Origin: Liolophura sinensis
Lineage: Eukaryota > Mollusca > Polyplacophora > Chitonida > Chitonidae
Assembly: GCF_032854445.1 (NCBI RefSeq)
Contig: NC_088301.1
Location: 22,933,808-22,997,807 of the forward strand
Reading direction: 5' to 3'
DNA length: 64,000 bases
The position numbers and the translations under genes are program-made. Position 1 is the first letter of the stretch, and the number at the start of each line of letters is the position of its first letter. Shown here in pieces: positions 24,302 through 34,600 of this stretch. The notes below the pieces were generated by a model that saw only the letters and a list, made by a program, of their open reading frames with translations, did not search any database and was not told the origin of the DNA.

Positions 24302-27300
24302 TCATGGCAGTTCATCAGCATTGACCTGCTTCTTATCAGTCAATTTGGAAAGCGTGTCAGCATACTGAAAATGTTCACTCTTTTCATGTTCACTGATGTC
24401 CAGTGCCACAACACAGCTCTCTCGCACAACTCTTTCCTCGTCCGTCAAATACTTCTGCAGAATATCTGTACACTCTTTGGTCGCGATAGATCCTAGGGCT
24501 TCTGCGCACTCGTGTCTAACCATGGGGTTCTCTGATTTGTCCTTGAGGCTAACAGCTAACTGCTGCACGCAAGCATCATGCTGCATCTGACCCAGGACAT
24601 AGGCTACCTCATGCCTGAACAATGCACTGCTGCACTTAAGGCCTGAAACAGTGTATGTAAGTAAAAATAAGACAAAAATCCTGTATAACATTCTACATAT
24701 AAATTCATAATTAAACTGCCTTTCAAACACCAAATTTTTTCTGTCAACAATTACAATTACCATTAAAGGGAGATAATACATGCGCTTGCAACATTTACAG
24801 ATAGTTATCCCCCCTGGTCTGCACAGGTTCTGAGATCGGTTTATATATGTATGCTTCTGGTTTAATGTGGTACTTGACAATTTTTCAGTAATATGACGAC
24901 AAGGAGTCATTATGAGTGCGTACATATAGTGCATTTCTTGTGACTGGGCGAATCCAAAGAGCTGCTGTCCCTGAAGTATCATGCCAAAGACACCAGACAC
25001 GACACTCTACCCAGTCACATTATACTGACACCAGGCCAACCTGGATCACTTTCCTTGGTCTAACCTCTCATTGCAGAGCACCAAGCGAGACAGCAGCAAG
25101 TAAAATTTTTGGTCTTTGGTAACCTAGTTACAAATAAGGCGGTATAAAAGCTATAACTTAAAGCTTTCAAGAATTTTCCATAGCATTTCAGTGGTCTTGC
25201 AGGACGATTTTAAAATTTCATCAACGTTTAACCATAATAATTAAGGCTGTGAAAAGTGAATAAGACGTGTACTAGAAATGCTGTACTTATCTTGAATCAA
25301 GAGACAACATGTGAAGTTTGGACTTTCAACACTTGAATATTCAATAAACTACGCTCATTAACGTAACCAAGGGACTTGGTTAGAAAAAGTTTGTACTTTT
25401 TTATTTGGCTGTAACACAGTAGGAAAGAAAAAGTACTAGGGACACTGATATGTATAAGACGAGTCAGACAACAGTCAGTTTTAAAGGGACTATAAATGAG
25501 AATTTCTATATCACGACTTACATATATTTTGAATTAATAAGGTAGCTTTCAATGCTGGTAGCCTTAAATATAAGTATTTTAAAGACGAATTAGGTTGTAA
25601 ACCCTGTTTTGACACTTTCCTGCAATATACACAAACCCATAACTTTTTAGCTTTATTGAAATACGACACACAGATGTTCAATCTTTCTCACAAGTACCAG
25701 TTGCTTTTGTTGAAAACGGAATGGAAGATAATTATCTACTTGCCAAGCGGACTTCTACATCAATGTTTGGTAATGTTCAGTAATTTCCTTGCATGTATTA
25801 ATTTTTGTAGTTTGGGTTAACATGAACCTACTAAGAAAATTAATTACAAAAAAATAATTTTATTAAAGGAAAAAAATCTCCAAAATTCATAGATGGTTTC
25901 ACTAAACAGACCACTTAAAACTGTGCATAAATATACTTTCATTTATTTTTTTAAGATCTGTGTGAAAAGAGATAAAGGTACTGGGCAGGCGGAGTGTCAC
26001 AGCCACAGCGACAACTTATGGTAAACCGTACACCGTTTCACGCCGTGTCCAAGAAGTCCTTTCCACATGATGTCTGCAGTCCAAAACAGGTGTCAACTGT
26101 GGCTCTTACCTCTCAGCTCTCCCGCGCATCCCAGGTATAATCTATTCGTTAATGTCACATTAGCCCTGTATTCACGACATCTCAACCCATTTGAAACAAA
26201 GCAGCCATTAGGTTCGTCTTTTCAGGCTTAAAGGAAAAGACCTCTAAAAACTGAAGTAGGCATCTTTAAATACGCCACTTAAAACTATGCATAAATATAT
26301 TTACTTTTATTTTCTTACATTTTTGTCAGAAGAATCAAAGGCATTCAAACATTTGAATTCTATGGTGGGATTTTAGGACTATACACCCAGAGCTTAGGAA
26401 CTCTGACGTCACTGGAAGATTTTCCAACTCTAATCACCACACTGAATGTTGAAATAACTCTTTTTTACCTGAGTAAAGATTACTGAAATAATGTTCCCAA
26501 AAATTCCTTCCTTCTGCTGATCATCAGGAAAACAATGTGATGTGATATGATGTCAGAGTTCCTAAGTACCATCAGTATGGCTCATAAACCCCATCATAGT
26601 ATTCGAATATTTGGATGCCTTTCAACACTCGTAAAAAAAAAAATCTGAGAAGTATTCTTATGCATAGTTTTCAGCGGTCTGTATGATGAACCTTACTTCC
26701 TATTTTAGCTTTCTGTTACTTTAATTATAAAAACTCACAAAATACTGAGGTGGACATTTTCAGAAGGTTTTGGGTTGGCTATAGGTGGGCAGATATACAA
26801 AACATACTCTCTGAAGAAACCATACAAAACCACCAACTTGTGATTGAATGACGGATGGACTGACAGACAGCTTGTAAAATTATAATCCCCCTTCATGACC
26901 CTGCCGTCCATCAGACAGGTGGAGGACTTCAAACCTCCTCAAAATCTCACCTTCAGCTAAAGCAAGAACAGCATCTTTTCCACCTGTATTCCTGAGGGAG
27001 AACATGGCCCTGTATCTCTCAAACAGCGACAGGTTTTCGTTCAGAAGCGTGTTCCGCATGACATCTACATTCACCTCGTTATCTGGCGGCGCAGGGTCAA
27101 CTGATAAATATACCCTGTTGTTTAATACCTGATTCTTCCCATCATTCAATAACCAGTTGATCCTATTCACAGCCAACTGACAAGTCTCTGCAACCTGTAT
27201 TTAGAGAGATAAATATTTTGAATTTTCAACCTCTAAAGCTCTTTTTTCAGTGGAATTTATACCTATAATTATCATGAAAATGATGATAACATGATTCGGT

Positions 27301-29727
27301 TTTGTCACTGGAGATGCAAGCTGAAATAAATAATAAATGATTCCCATAATTCCCTCGCTACACTGACCAGGTCTATACGATCTTGCAATTTAGTTATTGT
27401 CGACGAGGGATGGAAAACAAGACCTGAACAGCCACAGCAATTTCTTTTCTTGCGTGTTTGGTAACTCTATAAATCCATGTTTAATGGGGAATTCTTACAA
27501 GGCCATGCAATGCGCCACACTGGAGAAAATGAAAGCATAATGTTGGGTCATCCGTACCCTAGGCTCATCAGTGTATATGGCAAAAAGGATCACTTGAGGT
27601 CACATTGAAATCTTTGGCCTTGCCGGGTTTTGGAACCAGATTGGGCCTGATTGGTTAAACTTGACAATACGGTGATGTTTTAAGATTCTCAGTGAGTACA
27701 TTTTTGCTTTAATATTTTGAGCTGCAATATCTATGTTATAAAACATCAAAATAAATAAAAAAAAAGGCATACTTTTTTAAACACCGAGTGGTATACTTAG
27801 TATGTATAAACATTTGGCCTAGTGAATGTGTTATGGATCAATATCTGATGTTTAATGACAAAATGAAAACAAACCTCTTTCACAGAATCATTAGAGTACT
27901 GTTTCAGGATTTCTAAGCTTTCAGGAGATCCAATAGCTCCAAGCGCTTCTCCTGCAAAAGAGACAGAGAAAAAGAGAAATATAATTGTATATTTATGCTA
28001 AGATTAAAGAAATTATGAAATGGCCATATATCCAGCCTCCGTTAATATAATGATCAATACCATCCTTATATCTACAGCTACAGAAAACATCCCTAATAAT
28101 AACATAAAAATGTTTAAATTACAAATGTATGAAGGGAAAACAATGAAAGTCTCAGATCTTTAATATGTACCAATTTTTAAATGGTGGCCATCCATCAACA
28201 CACATTTTAAGGAGTGAAACAACAAAGCAGTTTATACATTTGGTTTACTTTAAGAGTGAAACTGTTTTGACAGGATTCAAATAAACAATTTCGGAAAGAA
28301 TATTTCGCTTTAATATCACAGGATGAAGCAATAATTTTAGCTACCATATATGTACACATATATCCACTGCTGTTCGAGATATAAAAATGGATGCAAGTTA
28401 TGCGATGATTTCTCCCTATATTCACAGTCATTGGGTGTATAAGAAATGATTTCTGCTTATATCCAGTTCTTCTGGGTATTTAAGCACTGGTTTCTGCTTA
28501 TATACACAGCTACTAAGAAAACACAGTGGTGACTAAACTTTAAGAGTGAGTGAGTGAGACAGTGAGTGCTTGGGGCTTAATGTCGTACTTAACAATTTTT
28601 CAGTCATATGACAGCGAAGGAGTCCTTAGTGTGTTTGTAATGTGCTGCTAGTTGCAGGGCAGATTTCCACAAATTTAAGAAGCTTTCTGGATTTTCTGTA
28701 GGGCCTCGCGTTGTCATGTATCGATGCCTTTCAGCCCGGTAGGATGAATTACTCCCCCTCACTCCTTTACAACGCTTATGGTCCTAAGACACCTGACCAT
28801 TAAAATCCTGAGATGTCGATCATCACAAAGGTAAATATCCATCCATATTTATTAAAGTCTCCCTCTCTGCTCACTTCTCATTTGCGAAATGGCCACCATC
28901 TACACGGCGCGCATGCGCAGCCAGGTGACTGGATACGAAACTATCCCTCCCTTCAATTATGCTGGTTACAAAGGCCTTTTGTTATTTTACGATCACGCTC
29001 TGGCTGGTTTTAGTCCCCTTGACTTTGAATGGTACAAATAGCGCGTCAGGGAACCAAAGTAGAGCATGTGCCATTATTTTGACAAGCGTGACCTCTACAA
29101 ATGAGGGCAATACGGGTCAGCTGCTTCATATCCAGCTGCCTGGCCGCGCATGCGCGTCGTGTAGATGGGAAATTGAAGTCAGCAGAGATGGGGACTTTAA
29201 TAAATATGGATGGATATTTACCTTTGGGATGATCAACATCTCTGGATTTTAACAGCCAGGTGCCCTAGAACCCTAAGCAGAACCCTTAATCAGAAGATCA
29301 ACATTTTAAAACCGGTAACACATTGTAACTCTCGCGGCGCGTACGCGCCACTCACAGAAGTGAGAGGTACATTATTGCAACTGTCCAGTGCTGACCTATG
29401 ACCAGACCAACACACCACCCAGACAACTGTCAAATCACCCTTACCCGCTTCATGCCGAACCATCGCCTCTTGGCTCTCATCTTGTAAGACTTTCTTCAGA
29501 GTCGGTATAGCATACACATCCTGCATCTGGCCCAAGCAATACGCCAGTTCGTGTTTGAGTAAGGCCGACGGATCCGTGAAACATCTTGAGATGAAGTCAA
29601 TCGCCATTTCACCCCCAAGATTTCGTAAAGTGAAAAGTGCTCGAAATCTATCGTTTAGCGGTTTAGTTGTGTCCAGCAACTGTTGGCCGATCTTCTCAAC
29701 TGAATCGCTGCTTATTTCAGTAGTCAT
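24302..29727 (-). CDS. DOHH: Deoxyhypusine hydroxylase (DOHH)
   Basis: Non-haem diiron HEAT-repeat enzyme that hydroxylates deoxyhypusine on eIF5A, the last step of hypusine formation, in the cytosol (family knowledge). Four minus-strand exons: 29445-29727, 27875-27951, 26951-27194 and 24302-24642. They total 945 nt, 314 residues plus TGA, with phase kept throughout. Human DOHH has 302. The four His-Glu iron-ligand pairs are all present at 59-60 ([13 protein letters not shown]), 92-93 (VRHEAGEALG), 212-213 ([14 protein letters not shown]) and 245-246 ([10 protein letters not shown]). This gives the expected two-half symmetry. YLSVDPAPP marks the linker and RVVRESC the C-terminal repeat. The start is the first Met, MTTEISSDS, aligning with human MVTEQEVDA. 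It is divergent from the C9ORF72 cluster. A weak ATTAAA (minus strand, 24259-24264) lies about 40 nt past the stop. Introns hold SINE-like repeats and two foldback elements. Confidence 0.96.
24850..25110 (-). mobile_element. Dispersed repeat related to the SINE 3' domain (DOHH intron 3)
   Basis: TTTAATGTGGTACTTGACAA, TTTTTCAGTAATATGACGAC and AAGGAGTC match another copy at 28570-28745. On the minus strand they resemble the shared SINE 3' domain (CGTCGTATAAGTGAAATATT, CTTGAGTACGGCGT). Boundaries are approximate. Confidence 0.5.
26243..26715. mobile_element. Foldback element 1 (long inverted repeat), DOHH intron 3
   Basis: The left arm (about 26243-26411) and right arm (about 26548-26715) are diverged reverse complements of each other. 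Paired words include ACTATGCATAA, GGCATTCAAACATTTGAAT and TTAGGAACTCTGACGTCA. A third partial copy of an arm end lies at 25893-25945 (ACAGACCACTTAAAACTGTG). No ORF. Such structures are typical of foldback elements or long-TIR MITEs. Confidence 0.65.
28545..28765 (-). mobile_element. Dispersed repeat, DOHH intron 1
   Basis: Starts with GAGTGAGTGAGTGAGAC. It continues GGCTTAATGTCGTACTTAAC, AATTTTTCAGTCATATGACA and GAAGGAGTCCTTAG, a second copy of the repeat at 24850-25110. It abuts foldback element 2. Confidence 0.5.
28768..29285. mobile_element. Foldback element 2 (long inverted repeat), DOHH intron 1
   Basis: Left arm about 28768-28945, right arm about 29107-29285. They are reverse complements over roughly 170 bp with perhaps 80% identity by eye. 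Paired words include GGTAAATATCCATCCATATT, TTATTAAAGTC, CATCTACACG and CGCGCATGCGC. The loop is about 160 bp. No ORF, so a non-autonomous foldback or long-TIR MITE. The right arm ends about 160 bp from the exon 1 donor. Confidence 0.75.
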
Positions 29728-30132
29728 TATGTATGATACTTTCTGAAATTTTCACACATTTGCCTGATACTTTTATATGCTGAACTTGTTGTCTTGACAC
29801 GTGCTTCGCTTCCCCAACAAGCACTTCCGTGTTTTCCTGGAAAGCGGAAGTCCAGACAAAACTAATCTGTCAGGTTATTTTTACCTAAGTCTATATATAT
29901 TACACAGTGATAATAAACTCTCCATAGTTCAGTTATGTAAGTATAATTTCACAGGCGAAATTAGAATTTATTTAAAAAAAATGAAAAGAGTAGCAAAAAT
30001 TAGCTTTATTATTTTATTGGTTGTATCAGATTTACAAGTACCGAGGCACGTGACTTACAATTCTGTCATGTCAGATTCGGAGATGAGGAGGAAGCGTTCA
30101 GCCAGAAAGCAGCTCAATTGACACGAACATAG
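29728..30132. promoter_or_regulatory. Probable shared divergent promoter region, DOHH / C9ORF72 cluster
   Basis: The DOHH start codon (29727, minus) faces a plus-strand transcript whose first candidate donor, CATAG|GTGAGT, is at 30132/30133. No TATA box stands out. The call rests on head-to-head spacing of about 400 bp; transcription starts were not identified. Confidence 0.45.
30068..30121 (+). other. Short uORF in candidate 5' leader exon
   Basis: A 17-codon ORF beginning MSDSEMRRKRS and ending in TGA 11 nt before the candidate donor. Very basic and too short to judge. It could be an upstream ORF of the cluster transcript or chance. Confidence 0.2.
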
Positions 30133-30443
30133 GTGAGTTCCACTTCGTCAGCCCATTTTTATACCCCATGCATCATTTATGGCCTTTATGTAGAAGCATG
30201 ATGAAATTAATGCAACTTGTCATGTTTTAAAGTTGATACTGCACATGGAGTGACCAGCGCTCTTCAGTTTCATTTGTATGGAGTTGTTGTAGCTTTGTTT
30301 TGTCATGACAGCTTGAAAATATTCTTCTGACTTCATCATTTTCACTCTGTGAAAAAATGAGTCCAGCAATCGTCCCATCGTTGAACGGTTATGACATTTT
30401 TTTTTACTTTAACCTGGTTTTCTGCTTTTTTCCCTTTTTGCAG
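30133..30443 (+). other. Candidate 5'UTR intron of the C9ORF72-upstream transcript
   Basis: Donor ATAG|GTGAGTTCC and acceptor TTTTTCCCTTTTTGCAG|CG are both close to consensus and 311 bp apart. The exon starting at 30444 would carry the first small membrane ORF. RNA support is not available here. Confidence 0.5.
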
Positions 30444-30575
30444 CGATTTGGATCTATCCTTAGTAAACGGTTACCAGTATAACGTGTGTCACCAGAAATT
30501 TAGAATATTTGACTTCAGATACAGTTTGTGAATGTGGATATGACATTGAAACCGTGATTCCGTGACACTGTTTCT

Positions 30576-30848
30576 ATGCTGGGTGTTGTGCTGGAGAAGA
30601 GCCAGTTGTCCTCCTCTGTGCTCAACAAGGACGGCGTTATCCTCCTCTTCATCAATCATGCCTTCTTCACGGTCATTATGCTGGGATTCATCCTGCTGCT
30701 CCTTAGCCTCATCAACACGTCAGTAGCCGCAGCAAACCTCATCCCCTCCGTCACTATCCTAATCACATGCTTTGTTATGGTCAACGTCAACATGTTGTTA
30801 GCCAATTACTTAGTACAGTCAATTCAGGCGCAACTTAGCAATGGATAA
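30576..30848 (+). CDS. Small two-span membrane protein, copy 1 (unrecognised family)
   Basis: A 90-residue intronless ORF. An in-frame TGA lies seven codons before the ATG, so this is the first Met of the frame. Two hydrophobic segments fit membrane spans at about residues 20-45 (LLFINHAFFTVIMLGFILLL) and 54-78 (ITCFVMVN through LLANYLVQS), with a short loop and short polar ends. It is clearly related to the ORF at 31179-31499: roughly 36 of 61 aligned core residues are identical, while many codons differ at third positions. That pattern argues for selection on protein. I do not recognise the family. It lies between DOHH and C9ORF72, same strand as C9ORF72. The start context is weak (-3 is T). 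A donor-like ACAA|GTAAGA follows at 30899. Confidence 0.6.
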   Translation: MLGVVLEKSQLSSSVLNKDGVILLFINHAFFTVIMLGFILLLLSLINTSVAAANLIPSVTILITCFVMVNVNMLLANYLVQSIQAQLSNG

Positions 30849-31178
30849 CTCATAGAACTCTTCCAGCTGAATTGAGAATTTAGTTTTGTGCAGTACAAGT
30901 AAGAATCAAAAGAACTCTACACGGCTGGGTTCCAAGATTGACTTTGTGGATTCTTCAGTCCTGAAGGACAAGCTCGTACTTTATGGTGAGGTGGCCTAAA
31001 ACTTTTGGTACATTCGGCTAAGAACAACTAAATAGAAATTGCATGTAAATATACACGCCTTTAAAACTGGCTACATTTTGGTGTAAGCTGTAGAGAGATC
31101 AAGTTCCAGTAAATTATCATTTCCGGGTTTTGCAGGAACGTTTGTTTTGTAATCGGATCTGTAGTTGTAAGCTCTCAC

Positions 31179-31499
31179 ATGTTGTCACTGGAATTAGAGG
31201 AATCTGTGCGTGGCCTTAGCTTCGATTTAGATCATCTGGCCGGGAGAGCTGACTGGGCAACTCGCATCATTAACCGAGAGAGCCTGGTGCTGCTCTTTGT
31301 CAACTACACGTTTTTCTGTGTGATTATGCTTGGTTTTATCTTGTTCCTTTTGTGTTTGACTCATACTGCAGCTCCCGCTATTGATATGATCACATCCATG
31401 ACCATTCTAGCTGTGTGTTTTGTCATGGTCAACATGATTGTGGCAAACTACTTAGTACATACCATGAACATCAACAAGGAATTGAGGATACTTTTGTGA
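31179..31499 (+). CDS. Small two-span membrane protein, copy 2 (unrecognised family)
   Basis: A 106-residue intronless ORF paralogous to the one at 30576-30848. Shared blocks are VIMLGFIL, TILxxCFVMVN and ANYLV. It carries about 16 extra N-terminal residues, acidic then basic (FDLDHLAGRADWATR). Predicted spans are about residues 37-60 and 70-95. It ends NKELRILL just before TGA. A good acceptor (GGGTTTTGCAG) lies at 31125-31135, 43 nt before the ATG, and the frame is open back to it. It may therefore be its own exon, possibly with an upstream-extended N-terminus. It ends 109 nt before the first Met of C9ORF72, with no AATAAA or ATTAAA between. Family unknown. Confidence 0.62.
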   Translation: MLSLELEESVRGLSFDLDHLAGRADWATRIINRESLVLLFVNYTFFCVIMLGFILFLLCLTHTAAPAIDMITSMTILAVCFVMVNMIVANYLVHTMNINKELRILL

Positions 31500-31608
31500 A
31501 TAATTTAGGTTTTTCCTAAGGAGGGTCTTCAGCAGCATTGTATGTCATACTCTGTGGATATACTGTAGAGAACAATTCTGAGAACCTATGGGGTTTTTAG
31601 ACTGATGC

Positions 31609-34600
31609 ATGATGCAGTCAGAGGCTAATGCACAGCAGCCCTCAGGGTTGACAGTTCCAGGTCATAGAGCAAATGTACAGCTGCCCAATGGTAAGATAAA
31701 TGCCATAGGAACAGGAAACAGACCAGGGCTGAATGACACATCGGTCAAGGGGCAAGATACTGGAACAGTGGCGGCAGGCATGGCAACCACTCCATTAAGT
31801 CCCAGCTCTAGTTTCACCACTTCCCAGCTGAACAGCTCTCAAGACCTGATCAGTGCAGTTTGTTTTTCCTACTGGGATAACATTTTGGGACCAAGAATTC
31901 AACACACCTGGTATGCCAGCAATCATCAACCACTTCACAACAGCACGCTGTTACACATCTGCAGTCAGACATTGAATGGAGAGATTTGCAGAGATGTAGC
32001 CACCAGCCATGTGGATTATAAGTTCTACACCATGCCAGATAAGGACATTGTGGTGGCAGGTTTCATCTTCAGTGCCAAAAATGTGTATGGACTTGGAGTT
32101 CACTCTCTTGCATTAGTTATTCCTCATAAAGAAATGTCCAGATATCTAGAAAAACATGAACTAATTCATCGGTGGATATTTCGGCTGACAGGCAAATTAA
32201 AAGTTCTTCTAAATAAGGTAATGGTATAACTATTGACATCTTTTCTTTGTATGTATGTATGTAAATATGTTCAGCAGTGGTCTGGGACAGGACCAGGTTG
32301 ACCAGGAAACTGCGTGTGTTATATCACGGAAAATTGATACTCTGTATAGAGAGACATGTACCACGATACATGTGTGAACAAAGAAGTTCATATCACTGTT
32401 AAAGTCATCTTGTTAAGTGTTTACTATTAATATTAGAATCCAGCAAACCTCGGGGGACCTCTGTGACGCAATGACCCAGGAGCCTCCCACCATGTATTCG
32501 CTGTGCGTTCAATTCCAGCTCGTGCTGGCTTCCTCTCCGGTCATATGTGGGAAGGTCTCCTAGCAACCTGTGGATGGTTTCTTCCCATCACAGTGCTGGC
32601 CATTGTCATATAATTGAAATACTAGTATTCTAGAGTAATGCTTAAACCAATAACACCAATCAAATCAAATTAAGCAAACCTCTGATTTTTCAAAACATGC
32701 TCCAAAATGTCTGTCATCGTGTAATCATACCCTTCACAAAGTGATTGGCTCCTGTTAAAAGAATGTCAAAAACTTGACAGACAGACTTACATAACTGCTT
32801 ATCACAGCTAAAAACAATACATTTTCAAACAATGTATTTTCGTCAATACATCTCGCCAACATTACATTTTGTTTCAAGCTTTTTGTTTCGTGATATCATG
32901 TTTTCTATGAAAATTTTATCTCTATATATGGTACATAATGTTTTCTTTCAAAAGTATCTCTGTATTTGTTTTCTTTCAAAATTATCTCTATTATGTTTTC
33001 TTTCAGAATTGCACCTATAATGTTTTCTTGTTAATAATCGCTCATGTTCTCTAGCTGATTATCTCTGTCATGGTTTCTTTCTAATTATCTGTAGCAGGAT
33101 GTAGCAGAGAAAGCGCTGAGGAAATTCACAGCATATCTGACAAACCTCATGCTTATGCTATCATCGCTGCAGGGATTTGGTCTCCCCAGGAAAATAGAGG
33201 TACATGGAGGTCTTCGACTTGTATGGAACTTTGCTGGTCATTCTGCTTGTCACTTTTTATTTTATTATCAGTATTTTTGGAAAAGAAAGGAGCTACTAAA
33301 CAAATTGCATTTATTACTTCAATTGTAAATTGTATATACATGTAATAGGAAGATAGACCTTATTAGGCCTACTGTATACTGAATTACACACTGAATGTGC
33401 TTTTTGGACTGCTGAAGAAAATTTGAATGTCATAAATTAGTGGAAACTCGTAGGTACCAGTGATTATTAAAAATGTTGGTTTCAGATAAAAGACACAACC
33501 TTTTCCCCATCACACAACATAGAGAGTGAGTTTATACAGAAAGCTATAGCTTCACACTTGATCACGCTGGGACGTAGTGTTGTTGTGGGAAAAACCCCAG
33601 AGCGAATAAATTTGGTAAGTTAAAGTCGCGAAAGTGACACACTGTCAAATGTTCAGAAGTATATTTACATTATTTTTACTTATTTGATTGTCGTTTAAGG
33701 CCATGTTGAAGAAATTTTCACTTACACATGTATGATGATGCTCAGTTTCATAAGTGGAGGAACTGAAGTGCTCGAAGTAAACCACTGACCTTTGGCAAGA
33801 TACTGGTGAGGTTTTCTACGAATGACAGAGATATACACACCATGTATTGGTGTGGATATTTCAGTGCATGTTACGTAGTGCAAACACCCACACAACAGCC
33901 GTCAACCGCCTATTGTGACTAAGATCCCACAAGTACTTAGCAGTGAGAAGAGACAATTAACAAATTCCCAGTCCAGCATGACCTAGACCTAGGATACCTG
34001 GAATTATATATTCTACATATAGACATAAAGTAACTACAAGGAGGCAGTGCTGTGAGTTAGATGTACTAAGCTGGTCTTGGCTCCCAGTGTGCTCATCGTT
34101 TCCAAATATTTCCAACCACTGATTAGGAAGGAAAATATGTATAAAATAGCGGGGCTAGTAAGCAGTATAAAAGATGCGTCAAAAGTGAAAAATGTTTTTC
34201 TAATTTTTTTTGGCATATCTCTCTTTGCTTTCCTTTAAATATTTGCTGTTGATAAAAATAACAGATCATAAGTCAATGTGATCACGTGTTCAAATCCAGA
34301 TCATGCTGTACAAAGGCCCTGGTGAAAGCCCGGATAATTTCAAGGGATCAGTGCCTAGGTTCCACAACCATTGGACCAGGTTGATGTTTTATTTAATAGA
34401 GAATTATTTTTGATTTCGAATTAGAACACTGGTCAAATATATAAATGAAAAAATAAAACTGATAATGATTCATAATTAATTCTTCATTTCTCAGGAATCA
34501 CATATTGCAACCCAATTTCAAATTCCTTTCACATTACATATTGTCATCCAGTCTTTGGTTCCTTTCAGATCACATATTGCCACCGAGTCCTAAATTCCTT

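Noticed and set aside
31500-33097. GGGGCC hexanucleotide expansion as in human C9ORF72 intron 1
   Set aside because: I looked through the leader and the first coding intron and found no GGGGCC run; the human repeat has no counterpart here.
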